Shown here one piece after another: positions 50,251 through 64,000 of a stretch of 64,000 bases of DNA. Where the stretch lies: positions 15,162,581-15,226,580 of the forward strand of contig NC_083597.1 of NCBI RefSeq assembly GCF_020882245.1, in the 5' to 3' direction. A program made the translations under genes and the position numbers. Positions within the stretch are counted from its first letter, which is position 1; the number at the start of each line of letters is the position of its first letter. This DNA comes from Rhopalosiphum padi. Lineage: Eukaryota; Arthropoda; Insecta; Hemiptera; Aphididae. The notes under the pieces were generated by a model. That model was not told the origin of the DNA, made no database searches, and was given only the letters and a program-made list of their open reading frames with translations.

Positions 50251-53200
50251 TTACGCGACATATATTTAAGTTTACGAATATTTGAATATTTCAAACATCA
50301 TATTCCTCGTAAAAAGTGAATGGGGATTAACTTACGTCTTTTTTGTTTTCTAATATATTTAAATTATATTTCAAAAATATACTTTTATATATTTAAAGCA
50401 TTTCTATGGCTTCACCGCTCATAACTATTTATGAATTTAATATGTATTATCTTAGTACATGTTTGTTATTCAGTATTTTTAGAAGTACCTATGGATAATG
50501 TCTACAAAGCAACACGTGAGCCAAATAATTAATTACTTTGTTTGACTTATTTTCATTATTTCTGTATTCATTTTATTTGTGATTTAATTTGATTAACTAT
50601 AAAAAATAAAAATACAATATACATTTACTCGATAATTAATAATTTACTAGAATATCAAAACAATACGTATTTTTTCTTATTGATTAGGTTAAAAATAACT
50701 GTGCATTATAATTATATAATACAAATTACATATTATACATTACATAATTTATTATTATACTTATCTATTAGTTATACATTTATTTTATAAAAAGGTATGT
50801 TTAGTATTATAGACGATTATACATTGTTTAATTATGTTGAGTAGTTATGTTAGTCTTAAATTCTCAATAATTCAATTATATGAGTATTTATTTTTTGTTA
50901 TTGTTAGGTTTGAATATAATCCTGTTATGTTTGATAGTGTATGAACATGAATCTGCTAACACATGTTTGTTGAAAAATTAATGAAATATTGAATTTTTTC
51001 GTAAATTAATCTATTAGTCATAAATATTATAAAGTATATTATTAATAAATATAATATATACATTTATATATTATATATGTATCTATAAAATTTACAGCTA
51101 AATTATTTTGCATATTTGATGTAATTACAATATTTTGCGTAATACATTTTATTATGTATGCTGATTATAGATTTATATGTATTGTTTATTATATAATATG
51201 TTAATGTATAAAGTTTTTTTATATATTTTATCGTAATGTAATTTACTTGAATAATTCTGCGATTAGGCGAATATATAAAAAATAATAAGTTTTCTACTTT
51301 ATTTGCATCATTTATTTGAATAGCCAAATACATGTTTATTTTTGTTTTCTTCTAACTTTTCTTTTCAAACTATATTTTAGTTTGAAATGCTATGTTTACA
51401 GAAAAAAAAACTCAGTCCTTTATATAATATATATTATATCCTCTACCAAACCGTTTAACTATGTCATATAAGATAAATAAATAGTTTCTATAAAGCATAA
51501 CATTTAGAATTATTGCACTGTTTATTATAATACTATATATTTACCTATATACCATTTATATTTAAAGTTTTATGTAAATCTAAATCGAAAAAAATCTCAG
51601 CAATATTTTGTTATGTTAAAACTATTTATTTATTTTTATTTTTATTTTAAATTAGTTTTTTATATCCTTTATTTTATTTTGTTTTTTGTATTTTAATTAA
51701 TAAAGCCCTCCTCCTCAAAGGGGATTCAATTATAAAATAATAATAGTTCGAGAATGATGTTTCTGTTAGTAGTTTGGGGATTAATTCAAACAAGCAATTG
51801 TCGTAATATAATGAGAAAGCTAAAAACGTAAAAACTACAATGAAAATACCTAGCTAAGATACCACTGGAAAAATTTAAACAAGGAGGAACAGTATAGTAC
51901 TTCTACGTAAATGGAGGAAGTAAAAGTTAACTAACGCTAAGAGAACGGTATTGCAATGAGCGAATTACTATAAACAATGTAATTAAACAAATGATTATTA
52001 TGTTTAACAATGTGTTTGCAATGTCATAAATGAAAATATAAATTGATACACAAATAGTTTTAATAGAATTATTGTATTAATATTCATATTTAAATATGAG
52101 ATGTGTAATTCAATATATTATATTGTAAAAATATTATGAAAAAAAAAAATTATGATGTGCGTATCTTTCATTTAAATGTGAAAATATAATAAGAAACGAA
52201 TGATAATTACTTAAAAAATGCAAATATTTTTAATTATTTAATATATTTATTTGGAATTTGTACGGTTTTGGAATAATGTTAATAGATTTGGAGTTAACTG
52301 ATAAAATTCATATTAATTATTATAATGTGATAACATTTTGATGGTGAATCGTTAGATATTAAAAAAATAATCTTAAATTTCTAGAAATGTTTCTTCAAAA
52401 ATGTCGGTATACTTTTTTTTTCAAAATAAATTTGCCGTTCACGTCAAGATGTCAAGGATACTTAATTCTATATGAAATAATTTTTTTTTTGATATACGCT
52501 ATACCACTTTTTAATAATATATAGCTTATATTGTCATTTTTACTGAACAGATTTCTAGTCAAACAATTGCGATATTATTTTTATTGAATCTAAATTGTAC
52601 AACGTTTATTTGTATTTTTTAATTGACGTGATATTTATTTTGCAATTTATAGCTTATTAAATTTAATAACTTTTTTGGCCCTAAGAATAATTTAATAATA
52701 TATAAAGACTTTGTTTTATCTTATGATCAATATGCTATTTCGACATGAAAGCAGGTTTTTTAAATTTTTGCCATAGACGTACTAACTTATATATTACTCA
52801 GTCACATTAATTTGGTGAAATCGCTAGTATTTTATAAAATATATTAATTTAAACATGATTATAAAAAAAAAATAGTACAACCCCAGCAAATTTTTATAGG
52901 CGTTCAATATTTTATTTCAATTTTTTTTGATCTTTATTGATTTTTAAAAATATGTTTAAATATATTTTGTTTTATATTATGTTTCATATGTGGATAAGTA
53001 AATTATATTTATATTTGTATATAATATAATAAATTTACATATTGAATTTTTCTTATTTTTTGTGTATAATTTATGTTGAAAAATTATTTATTTATATATT
53101 CATTAAAATTAACTCTAAAACTAGTCCTACTAATGCATATTTCAGTAGTGTCACTAGGAGGAGTGCTATACATTAGGTGTTGAGTGGGTCATTATTAAGG

Positions 53201-56200
53201 GTGTGTTAAATCTGAATTCAATAAAATATCATTGTATACAAAAAACGATTCTGAGCGACGATCTGTCGGCCTATGTTATAAAGTATATTTTTTTTGTTTT
53301 TTTTTTTTTTATATAAAACTATAAAATAATTATTTTATTTTTAGTAGTACGGTAGGATGATATAATTTTTTTCGAAAATACTGAATTTGTTATATTAATA
53401 ATATATATTTATACCATATTATATTAACTTATAAAAATCAATATTTAATAACACCTTTCTGTAAATACTGTAAAATAATAAAAATAGATTCATAGTATAA
53501 GTAGATAATATTATAAAATAAATAAAAAATGTCATTTCGAAATGCGTATAGAAAATTCATAATAATAATAAAGTATATGTAAATGTTTTAAGTTCCCACA
53601 AATAAAATTTATAAATTATAACAAAATAATTAACTTCGATATTTATTATTAAATAAGTTATTTCGTTCAAATATAAATTTAAGATGTCTTTAAAAAATAA
53701 TTCTCATTATTTATTTTTGACATTTTATGGTTCTAGTATGAACTACTTATGTTTAATCTTGAATTAAACTTTCAAGAATTTTGATTTCGCAGATCATTTT
53801 TTATCGATATTTATAAATAAAAAAACTTAAAAATTTGAAAATTTGACATGCCTATAACTTATTAATAATTCAAAATGAGGTAAGACAATTTAATCATATA
53901 ATGAAAATGATACCTAATATAAATTATTAGTGAAAGTTTCAAGTTTCTGTGATTATTAAATTTTGAATTAAAGATTTAGCTTAGTGTAATAATTCAAATT
54001 TTTCTTAAATTTTTTGTTTGTTTCCCTAATTATAAAAAAAAAATACTAGTGACTTAATTTTGATTTGTTATAGTACAAATTAGATCCAATTTTCCGAGCG
54101 GGTATATGACTCCGTAGATCTATCATTGATTCTGTCTGAACGTGAGTTCTGACAATTTTTAAATTTACTTCACTCTCATGTCATACATACATGTTATGTA
54201 TGGTATAACATGGTATATTTATAATTTATATTAGGTATATGATATACATACAGTATTAAAGAGCGTATAGTTAATAATTAATAATTCTAGAACGGTGTTT
54301 AAAACGTTCTTCAATTAAATCTGTGTCAATGCTTGTTAATTTTAATTCATTCGTATTCTATGTACCCACTAATTTTATATTTATAATACTAAATATAACA
54401 CTAATAATTATGGCATTAGCGCTGTTAAGAGAATTTAAATTATACATTTTCATAGTTTGTATAAAAAAAAGTTAAACAAAGAGTGTTTTAATACATCTAT
54501 AAATTTATTCATATTTTGTTAAACTTCATAGATATTTTTTTTAATATATGACGAGAGCGTTATTTGTTTCTTCTTAAATAGTACTTTTGTATATTTTTTG
54601 AACATATATATTTAAGTATCACAAACTCTAGACGCAAGGTAAGATGCTAATTATTTTTTTTTATTGATGTTGTATATAACTTCAGTGACAAGTTATGTTC
54701 ATGTTGTGTTAGACATACAATAATGGTACCTATATAGGTACTTAGTAAATAAAAATAAAATACTGTGAAAAATTGTTATTTTATTTAAATATATATTGTA
54801 TTTTTAAATTTTGTTATTAATATTATTAATTAATAATTAAATATGAATATTATTTAAAAATTATAATGTTTTTATTCGTCGTACGTAGATAGGTAGGTAG
54901 TGCTATTGCCTATTAGGTATCGAAATAATGTAAAAATCTTAGCTAACAATATAATACATTTTTAAAAATATTTTTTATTGATGAAATCAAATAATTTTAT
55001 TGAGGTTTAATAAAATATAGTAAATCAAAAGAGAAATACAAAATTGTATCCATAAACGTCTTTTTTGACTTCATATTCGTAGCACCGTAATATAGTTCGA
55101 GCAACCCGATGTTTGGTATAGTGCATGCTCTCAAGTAAAGCGATAGTGCAATGCGAGCTCATCTCTCTGAGGCGTTTAAACTACATAAATACCTTATACC
55201 AAGTAAATATTTTTTGTTCTGAGTTTCATCTGTAGTTTATTTTTCTATGCACACTACAGTGTTTTAATGTTTGTCTTTTAATAATATACTCATATAGTTA
55301 TATATTTAATATTTGTACGTATCTTATTATTCGGGTCACTATATAAATACTGACATAATATCTACCAATATTACATTATTAAGAGATATGTCTATTTGTT
55401 TATGATTTTATTAAAACAGTTCACTTGTACATATTGTAACAGTTTTGTTTAAAAAGGTCTGATTAAATTTTATGAACTGTTTATGTATGGTTTTTGTTTT
55501 AACCAAATTTTCATTCAATGTATTATATAAAAAATTCTATTGTATGACGATGTCATTATGTACATAATATGCCAATAATATATAACGAACTATTCATGAC
55601 ATATAAATAATAAAAATAATAATATGAATTAGGAAAATATATGACTATTCATTAAAAAAAAAAAAAAATCTCACTTCAATTTTGATAAAAAGCAATGTAA
55701 AAAAAAAGGGGAACCTATCGATAAATCTGTCTACAAGAAATAATATCGAGAAAATCACTAAATCTACATAAGAGCAATAACGCTATGTAAGCAACAACGA
55801 AAAATCTATTAGCTCAAAACTGAAATGGGTTAACGTTACTTTTCCAGAGACTCCATTTCATAATTTTCAAGAAAACTGTATCCTTCATAAACATGTTAAA
55901 GTTTTTAATAAAGTACTATTTTAAGTGTTTAGTTTGACTGTTCCATTCAGTTACCTATATAATATAATATATTTATCTACCTATATATTATTTATGTTAC
56001 GAATTTACGATGGTAATATAAATTACGTAAATAATAAACAATAATATCACAACTAAATGTATGACTCATTGTGAAAAATGAACTGCAATAATATTATAAC
56101 AAAAACTATCACTCTATTGAAGCCTTATTATTTAAAATCTCCAAATGTTCCATTAAATAGTATTCATTTGCACGTCTAAATGGTTAGTTGACTTATAATT

Positions 56201-58530
56201 ATCTTTGTAACAAAATATTGAATTCGTTTGCTAATAACTGTGTGGGAAATCATTTGAAATCAACTTACACATTTAGGTACCATTTGCCATTCAACGGATA
56301 TAATTAATATTATTATTTAACACACAATATCGATAATAATGACTTATTTTATTGATGTCAAACATTATAAATTACAGTTTGGTTATGTTTAAGAATTTAA
56401 TACTAAGATCTATAATACTGCTACGTCTTACGCATATCATTTCAACGAATGTATATTAAGTATAATATACAATAATATACAATAATAATGACAATTTTAA
56501 ATTTTAAAATATATGTGTACCTATGGATTGTTTATATTGCGAAAATCTGTAATAGTAAATTAATACGATGGATAGAAAAAAAAAATGATGAAAACCAGGT
56601 TAAATGACACATAAATTGTTTCCAGACTATTAAAATATTGAGATATTTTATAGTCAGAATGAGAATTGCATATTGCACACAATATATATTTTAGTCGTTT
56701 TAGCATAGCTTTAATCAATTTATTTCAATCCTTGTTCACCATTATTATTATTACTTGCCATTCAACCATTTAAAATATTAATCAAAAGTTTGAAAAAGTA
56801 GAGAAAATTAGATTCATGCTTTTGAGTCATCAAAATAAAAGTAATCAATGATCAATTTATACAAAATGTCTATCAAACTGACACAACAAAATAAATAAAA
56901 ATAAAATTAATTTTTTATCTGAAATAAAATCTAATTATTATCATATAAGGAACTTAGAAAATATTTTTTTTTCCTATTACATTTGTTTAAGTCATCAAAG
57001 AAACAATCAATAGATACTGCAATAATTTAAAAATAATGTCAATATTATTTTATTATTTATTAGTTTTGTTTCGCTATGGTATTAAGTATTCAAATAGCAG
57101 TTATAAGTTAACAATATATTTTCAAACTATTCGAAATTTAAAAAAAATTATTTTAACTCCGGTACATAATTTCTCGCTTTCTCGGCATACGAGTATATTA
57201 CGACGAGTGAATACCTATACTAAATTTACAACTCTCAACATTTAATTAATTTTATAAAATGAATGCTTAAAAATTTATGAATTTTTCTCAGAAATTGTAA
57301 TTACCCTATGTTGTTTACGAGTATTCGTATATAAATGCATTAAAAAAAAAAAAATCATTACTTGTTTGTTTGGTACCTAACAAACGACATATTATAAAGT
57401 TATGTAAAGTTACACATACTATTACAGGTCAAGCATAGAAAAATTATGTTTGATGAATTCTGAATATTATTCAGAAGAGATTTTTAAATTCATGTATAGT
57501 TAATTTTTAATTACACTTTTATGCACCTTACTGATTATTATACTATATAATAATCATATGGTTCGAAGACTATTATTTTAACCCATATCCGTTGGTTTAA
57601 TAATATTACATACAATTTTTGAGAACATTTTATTTGTGAAAATTGTTTTCATAAAAATATATTTTTATCTTATTATAATAAATGAGTTTTATTGGACGTT
57701 TGCCAATTCAATATTACATTTTCTATAACTGCAAAATAGACAAACTGACAAACGATGTCACGTTTTATCGAGACGAAACTGTATAAAAAATAAAGTAAAA
57801 TTAAATTCGTTTATAAAGAATTAAATGTAAATACTAAATATTGTAATATTGTTAAAAAATGTATGGATAAGTCTAAAGGTGTTTATATGATTATATTAGT
57901 TTTAGTAAATAACCAATAGATACATGAGATATACATCTCAAGTAATTCGAATCATTACTTTTATTTACTGCATACTATTTCTTAGATGTATGTGTTGTAA
58001 TTAAATCCAATAAGTTACACAATACACGTTGCCAAAGTATTATTAAAATATCATAATTAAAAATCAATCAATACAGGTCAAGTTTTTTTTAAATGTTTTT
58101 AAGTAATAAAAAAAATAATTTTATATTTTAAACCAAAACATTACTTGGATTCTATGATTTGTTGAATATACAGCGTTCATCGCATATTTTATGTTTTTTT
58201 GACATTATATTGATAATTATAATACACTTCACGTTATATAATTCAAACTTTAAATTTTCAAACGATGTCTGCACGTTTGTAAGTTTAAAAACAACCTGTA
58301 ATTAAAATATAGCTACAAAAACTTTAAATATTGACAACCAGAAACACATTTGTTGTAATTGATGTAATTTAATCGTATATAATGTCACTATATTATTACT
58401 AGGTGTCTAAGTATACTCAATTAGAAAATTGATATCAGTTATTGAAATAAGCTTTATAAAATATAATAGCCATGAATCGAAATCATTTTAATTTTATATT
58501 TACAATTTGAGATATGAAATTAAAACTTTT
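50251..58530. other. Gene desert with old dispersed-repeat sequence
   Basis: No reading frame above background and no RNA gene. The stretch from about 53.12 to 54.18 kb contains repeat-like sequence (aaaacgattctgagcgac; gaaagtttcaagtttctg) that looks like a degraded interspersed repeat. Frames at 51103-51333 and 57036-57245 look random. Confidence 0.4.
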
Positions 58531-58534
58531 AAAT

Positions 58535-58597
58535 ACCCCGAGGGCCGCAAAAATAAGTTGCGACGGTCGCATACAGATTGCGGGTTGTCGATGCCTG
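58535..58597. mobile_element. End of an hAT-like element
   Basis: The block ends gggttgtcgatgcctg at 58597; from the other strand it starts CAGGCATCGACAACCCGC and continues through a gcggccctc motif. This matches the CAGGsGTCGrCAAmCCgC pattern of hAT non-autonomous elements. No partner end was located. Confidence 0.5.
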
Positions 58598-60077
58598 ATT
58601 TAACGTATCGATGAGCGGAATGGAGTGGCACATCCTCGCAAAATGTTGGCCCATTTTCCACTCATTAAAATGTTAAATAATTATAACTACTAGTCCAAAG
58701 TTTAATTTTTATTACGTATTTAAATTTTCCAAATAATATTCTACTTCGGATTATGAAATTAAAAATTTTTGTTATCGTACAAAAAAGTAAAAAGCTTAAA
58801 AATAATTATAACGATTAAAAAATATTAAAATATGTATATATATTTTTTTATTAATTAAAACTATGTAGCAGAAATATTTTAAAAAACGTTAATAGTTTTT
58901 GAAAATAGTCATAAGCTTATGATAAAAGAATCACCAGGTACAAGTAATGGATTTAAAAAACGATACTATTAGAATTAAAAGTTATTAAATTATAATGTTT
59001 AATTCAAGAATTAATGATACATCGGTAAATATCAAAATAATGAGTTGTTGTGTTCAACGAAAACATGTGTTATTTCAACAAATGATAGTTCGATCAAAAA
59101 TAAAACCATAGTTTATTAATTGACGATAATTGTTGACCATTTCTTTGCATTATATGGTGTGTGATAGTAAACACTGGACCAACAATATATTTTATTTAAA
59201 TACTGGCTGAATTATATAATTTAATAAAATATTTGTAGCTATATACGGTTAGATTTCTGATAAAAATCCAAAATATTATTATTGATATGAATGCTGGATT
59301 TTTATAATTTTAGGTCTCTAAAATCTATTGGAATAGGTTTTGGTTTTGGTTGTTATGAATTCCTTTTCAAATTAAAACTAAGTAGTAGTCACAGACAATA
59401 ATATATGATATAGTTAATTAATTATTACGTACTGTGTAACATATTCCTGAGCATGTTTCATTGTCGTTATACGAACTTCTAGCTATGATATTTACACGTT
59501 ATATTTTTTTTAAAACAGAGTATACTTTATATATTTTTATAGCCATATTACGTAGGTAGCTTTTATTTTTTGTGTGTTCGGAAATTTCGTGATTGCATAA
59601 AATAATCTCTCATTCCGCTCTAATAGAATATTATTTTCTCATTTGAATTGCTAAAAGTATTTGATACTGTAATCGTGAATTAAATTTATAATATTTAATT
59701 GGTTCCGGTCCAGAATAAATAAATTTATCCTTTACCAGCACAAAACGGACCAAATAGTTTATTTTTTTTTTTAATTTGACGATGGCATTATGTTCTGTTC
59801 TCTTGTATATAAGAGCAATACAAAAATAACAGTAAAGGCACTGTAAATATTTATATTTACGTTACACTGATTATGGAACTTTTATGTTCAAGGCAAAGAT
59901 GATGCAAATGATAATAATCGGAATACACCAACATCACTCGTTGAAATATTCAATAGGTCTTTTTTTCGGACAATACTTAAGGGTAAATATTAAAATATAT
60001 TTTTTTCCTTTGAAACTCCGTAATGAACAGGTTGGTTTTTACATATATTTTTGTTTTTATTATGTTATATAATATAT

Positions 60078-60117
<40 letters not shown>

Positions 60118-61500
60118 CTGCAGGGTCAAATAGTTTTATAAATATTGTAATTTTCATACACAATAGTTTAAAATAATAAAATAAATTAATAGTGTTATTT
60201 TATTTTTGGAATAAATTAGTTTCAATAGAATATTACCGATCGTCGTACTTTTTGTTATATATTCATTAAACTTATACTTTTTATACATAGTCCGCATATA
60301 GCTATTGCTCATAGTTATTATAATATGATATAAATTGTGTACGCTGTACAGGTATATTAAGTCATCGAGTAGAGCTAACATATTATGTCCGCTGGTATCA
60401 AAATATAGGGGCATAGTAAGTTATGGGTGTAAATAATATTGTTTAAAGAAATATTTTTATTTGTAACGTAATATCTTATATGAAATTTAAAATTGTAATT
60501 ATTTATAATGCATTTGGTTTAAAATATTTTAATCTTCAAATAAATAATAATAGGTATGTCAATTTTATTTTTGACTATAAAATACAAGTGTAACCAAATA
60601 GCAAATAAATGAAGTGTAACAAATGCTGACAACTAAGTTTAACCCCTTATGTGGTATTTAGATATTTACTTTTTTTTTTCACAAAGTGTTGCAATATTTT
60701 AATATAAAATTTAATAACATTATGAAAAAAAAATTACTGAAGAAAATTAATTAAAATCCATGTCGTTTCCAAACGTTTTTACTTCGATGAACAATATAAG
60801 TTTATGTTATTTGCAATAAATTGTGAGACATCAATAGTTCAAGACGATTTTGTCACACACATTAAAAATGATTATAATGTTTTATTTTCTGAGGCAGTAA
60901 ATCAATGTTACTTTTTAAGGACAGTCAAAAAATAAAAAGTATAAGCTGAAATTTAAAAAAAAAATGTATAGAGTTAATGGCCTTTAAAATAAAATATAAA
61001 TACCACTTGATTACAAATCAATGTATGCATATTGCACAATATGCTCGCGTTTGATTAGGATGATTTTATTAATATCGAATATATGATATTGTTCGCATGT
61101 GAAACGAAACTAAGATAAAGAGTTTTAGTAACGCGAGGAGAAAAACTGATTAACGTTGTAATAGGACCAAACAAACAATTTTGTTAGATAAATACACAGG
61201 AGAAATAATGTTACACTGCTTCTTGGAAGTCAAGTTTTTGGTTTTGGATTTTGGAAGGTTGATGTACACGAAATGCTCGTATTAAAATAAATTGGCCCAC
61301 CTACGAAGCTAAAAAGTTATGCTGTATTTAGTTATTGTGATATTTTTTAAATTAACTTATTAAATATATTTGAAATTAAAAAAATATGGTCACCTAATTA
61401 TTAATTTTTAATTTTTTTTTATCGTTTTGAAATAAACATCAGTAATAAAGGCTATTAGTTATATTTTACAATAATTTAAAATTTACAATTGAATAACATT
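58598..61500. other. AT-rich stretch without genes; (AT)n at 60083-60114
   Basis: An alternating AT run of about 32 bp lies at 60083-60114. The frames at 59884-60072 and 60154-60414 have no recognisable content. Confidence 0.4.
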
Positions 61501-61539
61501 TTATTTTATTTTTAAATTAAGTTGTATAACGTTGTTTGT

Positions 61540-61894
61540 TTGAGAAAATGTATTACGTCTAGATTGTGTTCGTAATGCGGTCCAAGTGCGGTGTCGAGGC
61601 TGTTGGATATGCTGTATTCCGACCGATTTTGGGTATATTTTAGGCAGTCAGAGATTATGTGCTTGACGGATAACTTGGATTCACAGGTTTGGCTATGAGA
61701 GAGTCCTCTCTGGCCATTAGAAAGCCATGGGTTATTCTCCTAAATTTATTATATTGTGGTAGAAGATAAAATGAATAGAAAATTATTAGAGTAGGTGATA
61801 CATCCAGTGATTTTAGGCTACTGATAGTTATATAAACATGTTTTATAAACCTAAGTTCGTAAAGTGGCATAGGTTTCATAAGACAATTGTTCAC
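61540..61894 (-). mobile_element. Decayed LINE fragment: C-terminal region after RNase H
   Basis: On the minus strand one frame reads FRRITHGFLMARED and, after a frameshift, another reads CESKLSVKHIISDCLKYT then SNSLDTALGP. This is the RLRIGHTrLTHGfLMaRE ... CgvxLTVkHIlxeCxkY block of I/Jockey-group LINEs. Stops and the frame change show it is dead. It belongs to the same broad group as the copy at 49.5 kb but is closer to the usual consensus (ITHGFLMARED). Confidence 0.75.
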
Positions 61895-62459
61895 GAGACG
61901 CGTATCAATATTATCGTATTCAAAATATGAGTTGAAAATTACATAATCTTTAATTTATATATTTAACTATAATACGAATAACAAGAATCCTTGTAAACGA
62001 GATTCGATTTTGAAGTACCGATAAATTTCATCGATCGTACAATATTAAAAACGTACATTTTGTATATTATTGTTAACGGATTTGTATTTAAAATAGCGAT
62101 AGAGTAGAGGAAAAAATAAATGAAAAGCAGAGTAGGTATATAGCAGCACTATTGAGTCATTCGTCATTTCCCTGTAAACGTTTATTCCGGAAACGAATAA
62201 TCATTTATACAACGCATACATTTAATATATTATTCATATAGGATGATAGGATTTTAATCTAAAAAGCTTTTGGATACGTGTACTTATACTGTGTATTATA
62301 CTTTATAATGATCATAATGCTGTATTGACAACGGTGTCGTGTATAATGAATAAATTCAGTTTGCCGTATGCCATAGCAGGCGTATTAATGTACACGAAAA
62401 ATAGCAAATATGCAAATGTATATACAATATTTCGTCGAACTAAATAATATCTACAATAT

Positions 62460-62461
<2 letters not shown>

Positions 62462-62551
<90 letters not shown>

Positions 62552-62556
62552 ACACA
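62462..62556. repeat. (CA)n microsatellite, long
   Basis: Roughly 42 uninterrupted CA units (62462-62546), then TA and more CA units to about 62556. It is the longest pure dinucleotide run in the window. Confidence 0.95.
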
Positions 62557-62559
62557 TCA

Positions 62560-63585
62560 TATCATAGGTGATGAGGTGGGGTGAGGTGCCGTGTCGTACT
62601 GCCGTCCAGTAGTGGGGATTGTCGAAGTATGCGCTTAAGTTTCGCCCGCTCGTAATAACGTAATAATAATAATAATATAATATCGTCGCTCGTTTTCACT
62701 GCACTCACGCACGACGTTGCGTTTACCGTTCTAGACAGATTCACTCGGATCAAGTACCTGAAAATGATAAACACGTACGTTTACTAAATATTGCCGTCCG
62801 TGGAACTGTCACGATTGGCGCCGTGTTGTCTTTGTGCGGAATCTCGTCTATATAATATACGGACACCGCGTGACCGACACCCGACTTTTCCTATACGGAT
62901 ATACGTTCTGCGCGTGTGTGTTTGACTTTCATTTAAAAAATAATAGATACACATCTCCCACCTGCAGTCCCCGCGCGGACAACAGTAATATTATAATACG
63001 TCTTCAGCAGGTCAGACCATGAGACTATTTACGTACGGCCGTCGTTGTCGACGACGCTTTCGTGGGCCTGTTTGTCGACCTTTGCCACGATGGCGTTGGC
63101 GGCAGCGGGTCGAATACCCCGCGGATCAATACGCGCCCACGCCGCCGGGGTTAACGTGCCCTATCTTTCGGCTTACACATACACATACACACCTCACCGC
63201 TCAGTCTATATTATAATGTCACACAAACACACACACACACACACACACACATAAACTGTATTCACCACATATCACCACGTAATAACAGCACCAGACGTTC
63301 TTTTTTTCTCCCAAAATGTATTTCCCCCCCCCCGTTCCACGTCTTCCAATAAACTATCGTCAGACTATCAGCGCACGCTTTGTATAATTATTATAATCCG
63401 ACGTGTTTTACGAGAGTCTTTTCGACAAAGAACACGCCTCTCCCGCCTTCACAACCGGACTGTTATAATTATATAATAATTATTGCAATGACGTGTTTTG
63501 TGGCCAGTGACGACATAACGGCCGAAGTGCAAATGCGACAAAGAGAGAATAATATCGTTTCTCTTCTAAACCGTACTGGTTAAAA
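62560..63585. promoter_or_regulatory. GC/CpG-rich island, promoter- or first-exon-like
   Basis: About 1 kb of clearly higher GC and CpG (cgtacggccgtcgttgtcg, cacgccgccggggttaacg) directly after the (CA)n run. Short frames on both strands (for example 63019-63216 +, 62562-62774 -) are Arg/Pro-rich or cross (CA)n runs and look non-coding. On the minus strand, cattttcag|gtacttgatcc (near 62765) is a plausible acceptor. It may be the 5' end of a gene outside the window, or a distal 5' UTR exon of Cngl. Confidence 0.35.
63227..63252. repeat. (CA)n microsatellite, short
   Basis: About 13 CA units inside the GC-rich island; a second interrupted run lies just upstream (63170-63190). Confidence 0.9.
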
Positions 63586-64000
63586 GATTGTGTAGGTTGT
63601 AAAAATAATTAATAAAATAAAGTCAATAAATAAAATAAATTAATTCACAACATTTGTTTGTGGTGTGCATACAATAAATAGCTGGCGCTTAAAACGTCAA
63701 AATTAAAATAATTCATGTAGGTAATACAACAAATAGTAAATATATCAACACAAATTATTGAGTATTGGAAAAGGTAATTTGTAATTTACATATTTGAATA
63801 ATTATTTTTGGACTTGGTCTATTAGTCTATATGAATACAAACAAGTAGATAGTGTTCAAAAACAACTTTTATAATTTAATAGAAGAAGTTATTTGTGGTA
63901 GGATTTTAGTGAATTTATATTGTATTCCATTTAAGAATCGAAATTATGCACCAGAATCTTAATATTACTTCTGTGTCTTTACTCCTTATATTGGAAAAGT
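63586..64000. other. AT-rich end of window, nothing identified
   Basis: No coding region or bounded repeat seen. Confidence 0.5.

Noticed and set aside
62462..62556. Repeat array checked as a CRISPR-like or satellite structure
   Set aside because: It is a pure dinucleotide run without spacers; eukaryotic microsatellite.
63019..63254. Arg/Pro-rich overlapping frames in the GC island
   Set aside because: Two frames over the same bases, both ending in CA-repeat translation; no conserved motif.

Overview
The window is nuclear DNA of an insect, most probably an aphid. It is very AT-rich, has long introns with GT-AG splice sites, and is littered with short non-autonomous DNA transposons and simple repeats. 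The protein-coding content is an insect septate-junction protein, two insect-type odorant receptors and an insect CNG-like channel. The aphid assignment is inferred from composition and the type of receptor family; no species call can be made from the sequence alone.

Layout. 96-1036 (+): the last three exons of a gliotactin-like cholinesterase-like adhesion protein, ending in a PDZ-binding tail. 1037-8881: its 3' side and an intergenic stretch of nested mobile DNA, namely a tRNA-derived SINE, a perfect 52-bp inverted duplication, an hAT/P-type MITE and a fold-back element. 8882-12404 (+) and 17644-21871 (+): two tandem, intact, six-exon odorant receptor genes (423 and 414 residues) with matching intron positions and phases. 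24627-39659 (-): at least ten coding exons of a cyclic-nucleotide-gated channel-like gene (Cngl), convergent with the receptors. It contains S1-S6, the pore, the C-linker, the cyclic-nucleotide-binding domain and a C-terminal coiled coil. A 15-nt, frame-preserving microexon lies in the intron before the C-linker. The Cngl start codon was not found; its 5' exons must lie above 39659, possibly beyond this window.

40-64 kb is gene-poor. It holds two decayed fragments of RNase H-bearing LINEs (about 48.7-49.5 kb on +, and 61.5-61.9 kb on -), the end of an hAT-like element, microsatellites, and two islands of higher GC/CpG content (49.7-50.25 kb and 62.56-63.58 kb) that look like promoter or 5' UTR sequence but carry no coding region I can defend.

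The genes do not form one pathway. Gliotactin belongs to tricellular junctions; the two receptors are probable chemosensory ion-channel subunits used with Orco; Cngl is a cyclic-nucleotide-gated cation channel. I did not find a clearly new biological system. The most notable items are the Cngl microexon, the template-switch-like palindrome next to the SINE, and the conserved receptor tandem with a transposon in one intron.
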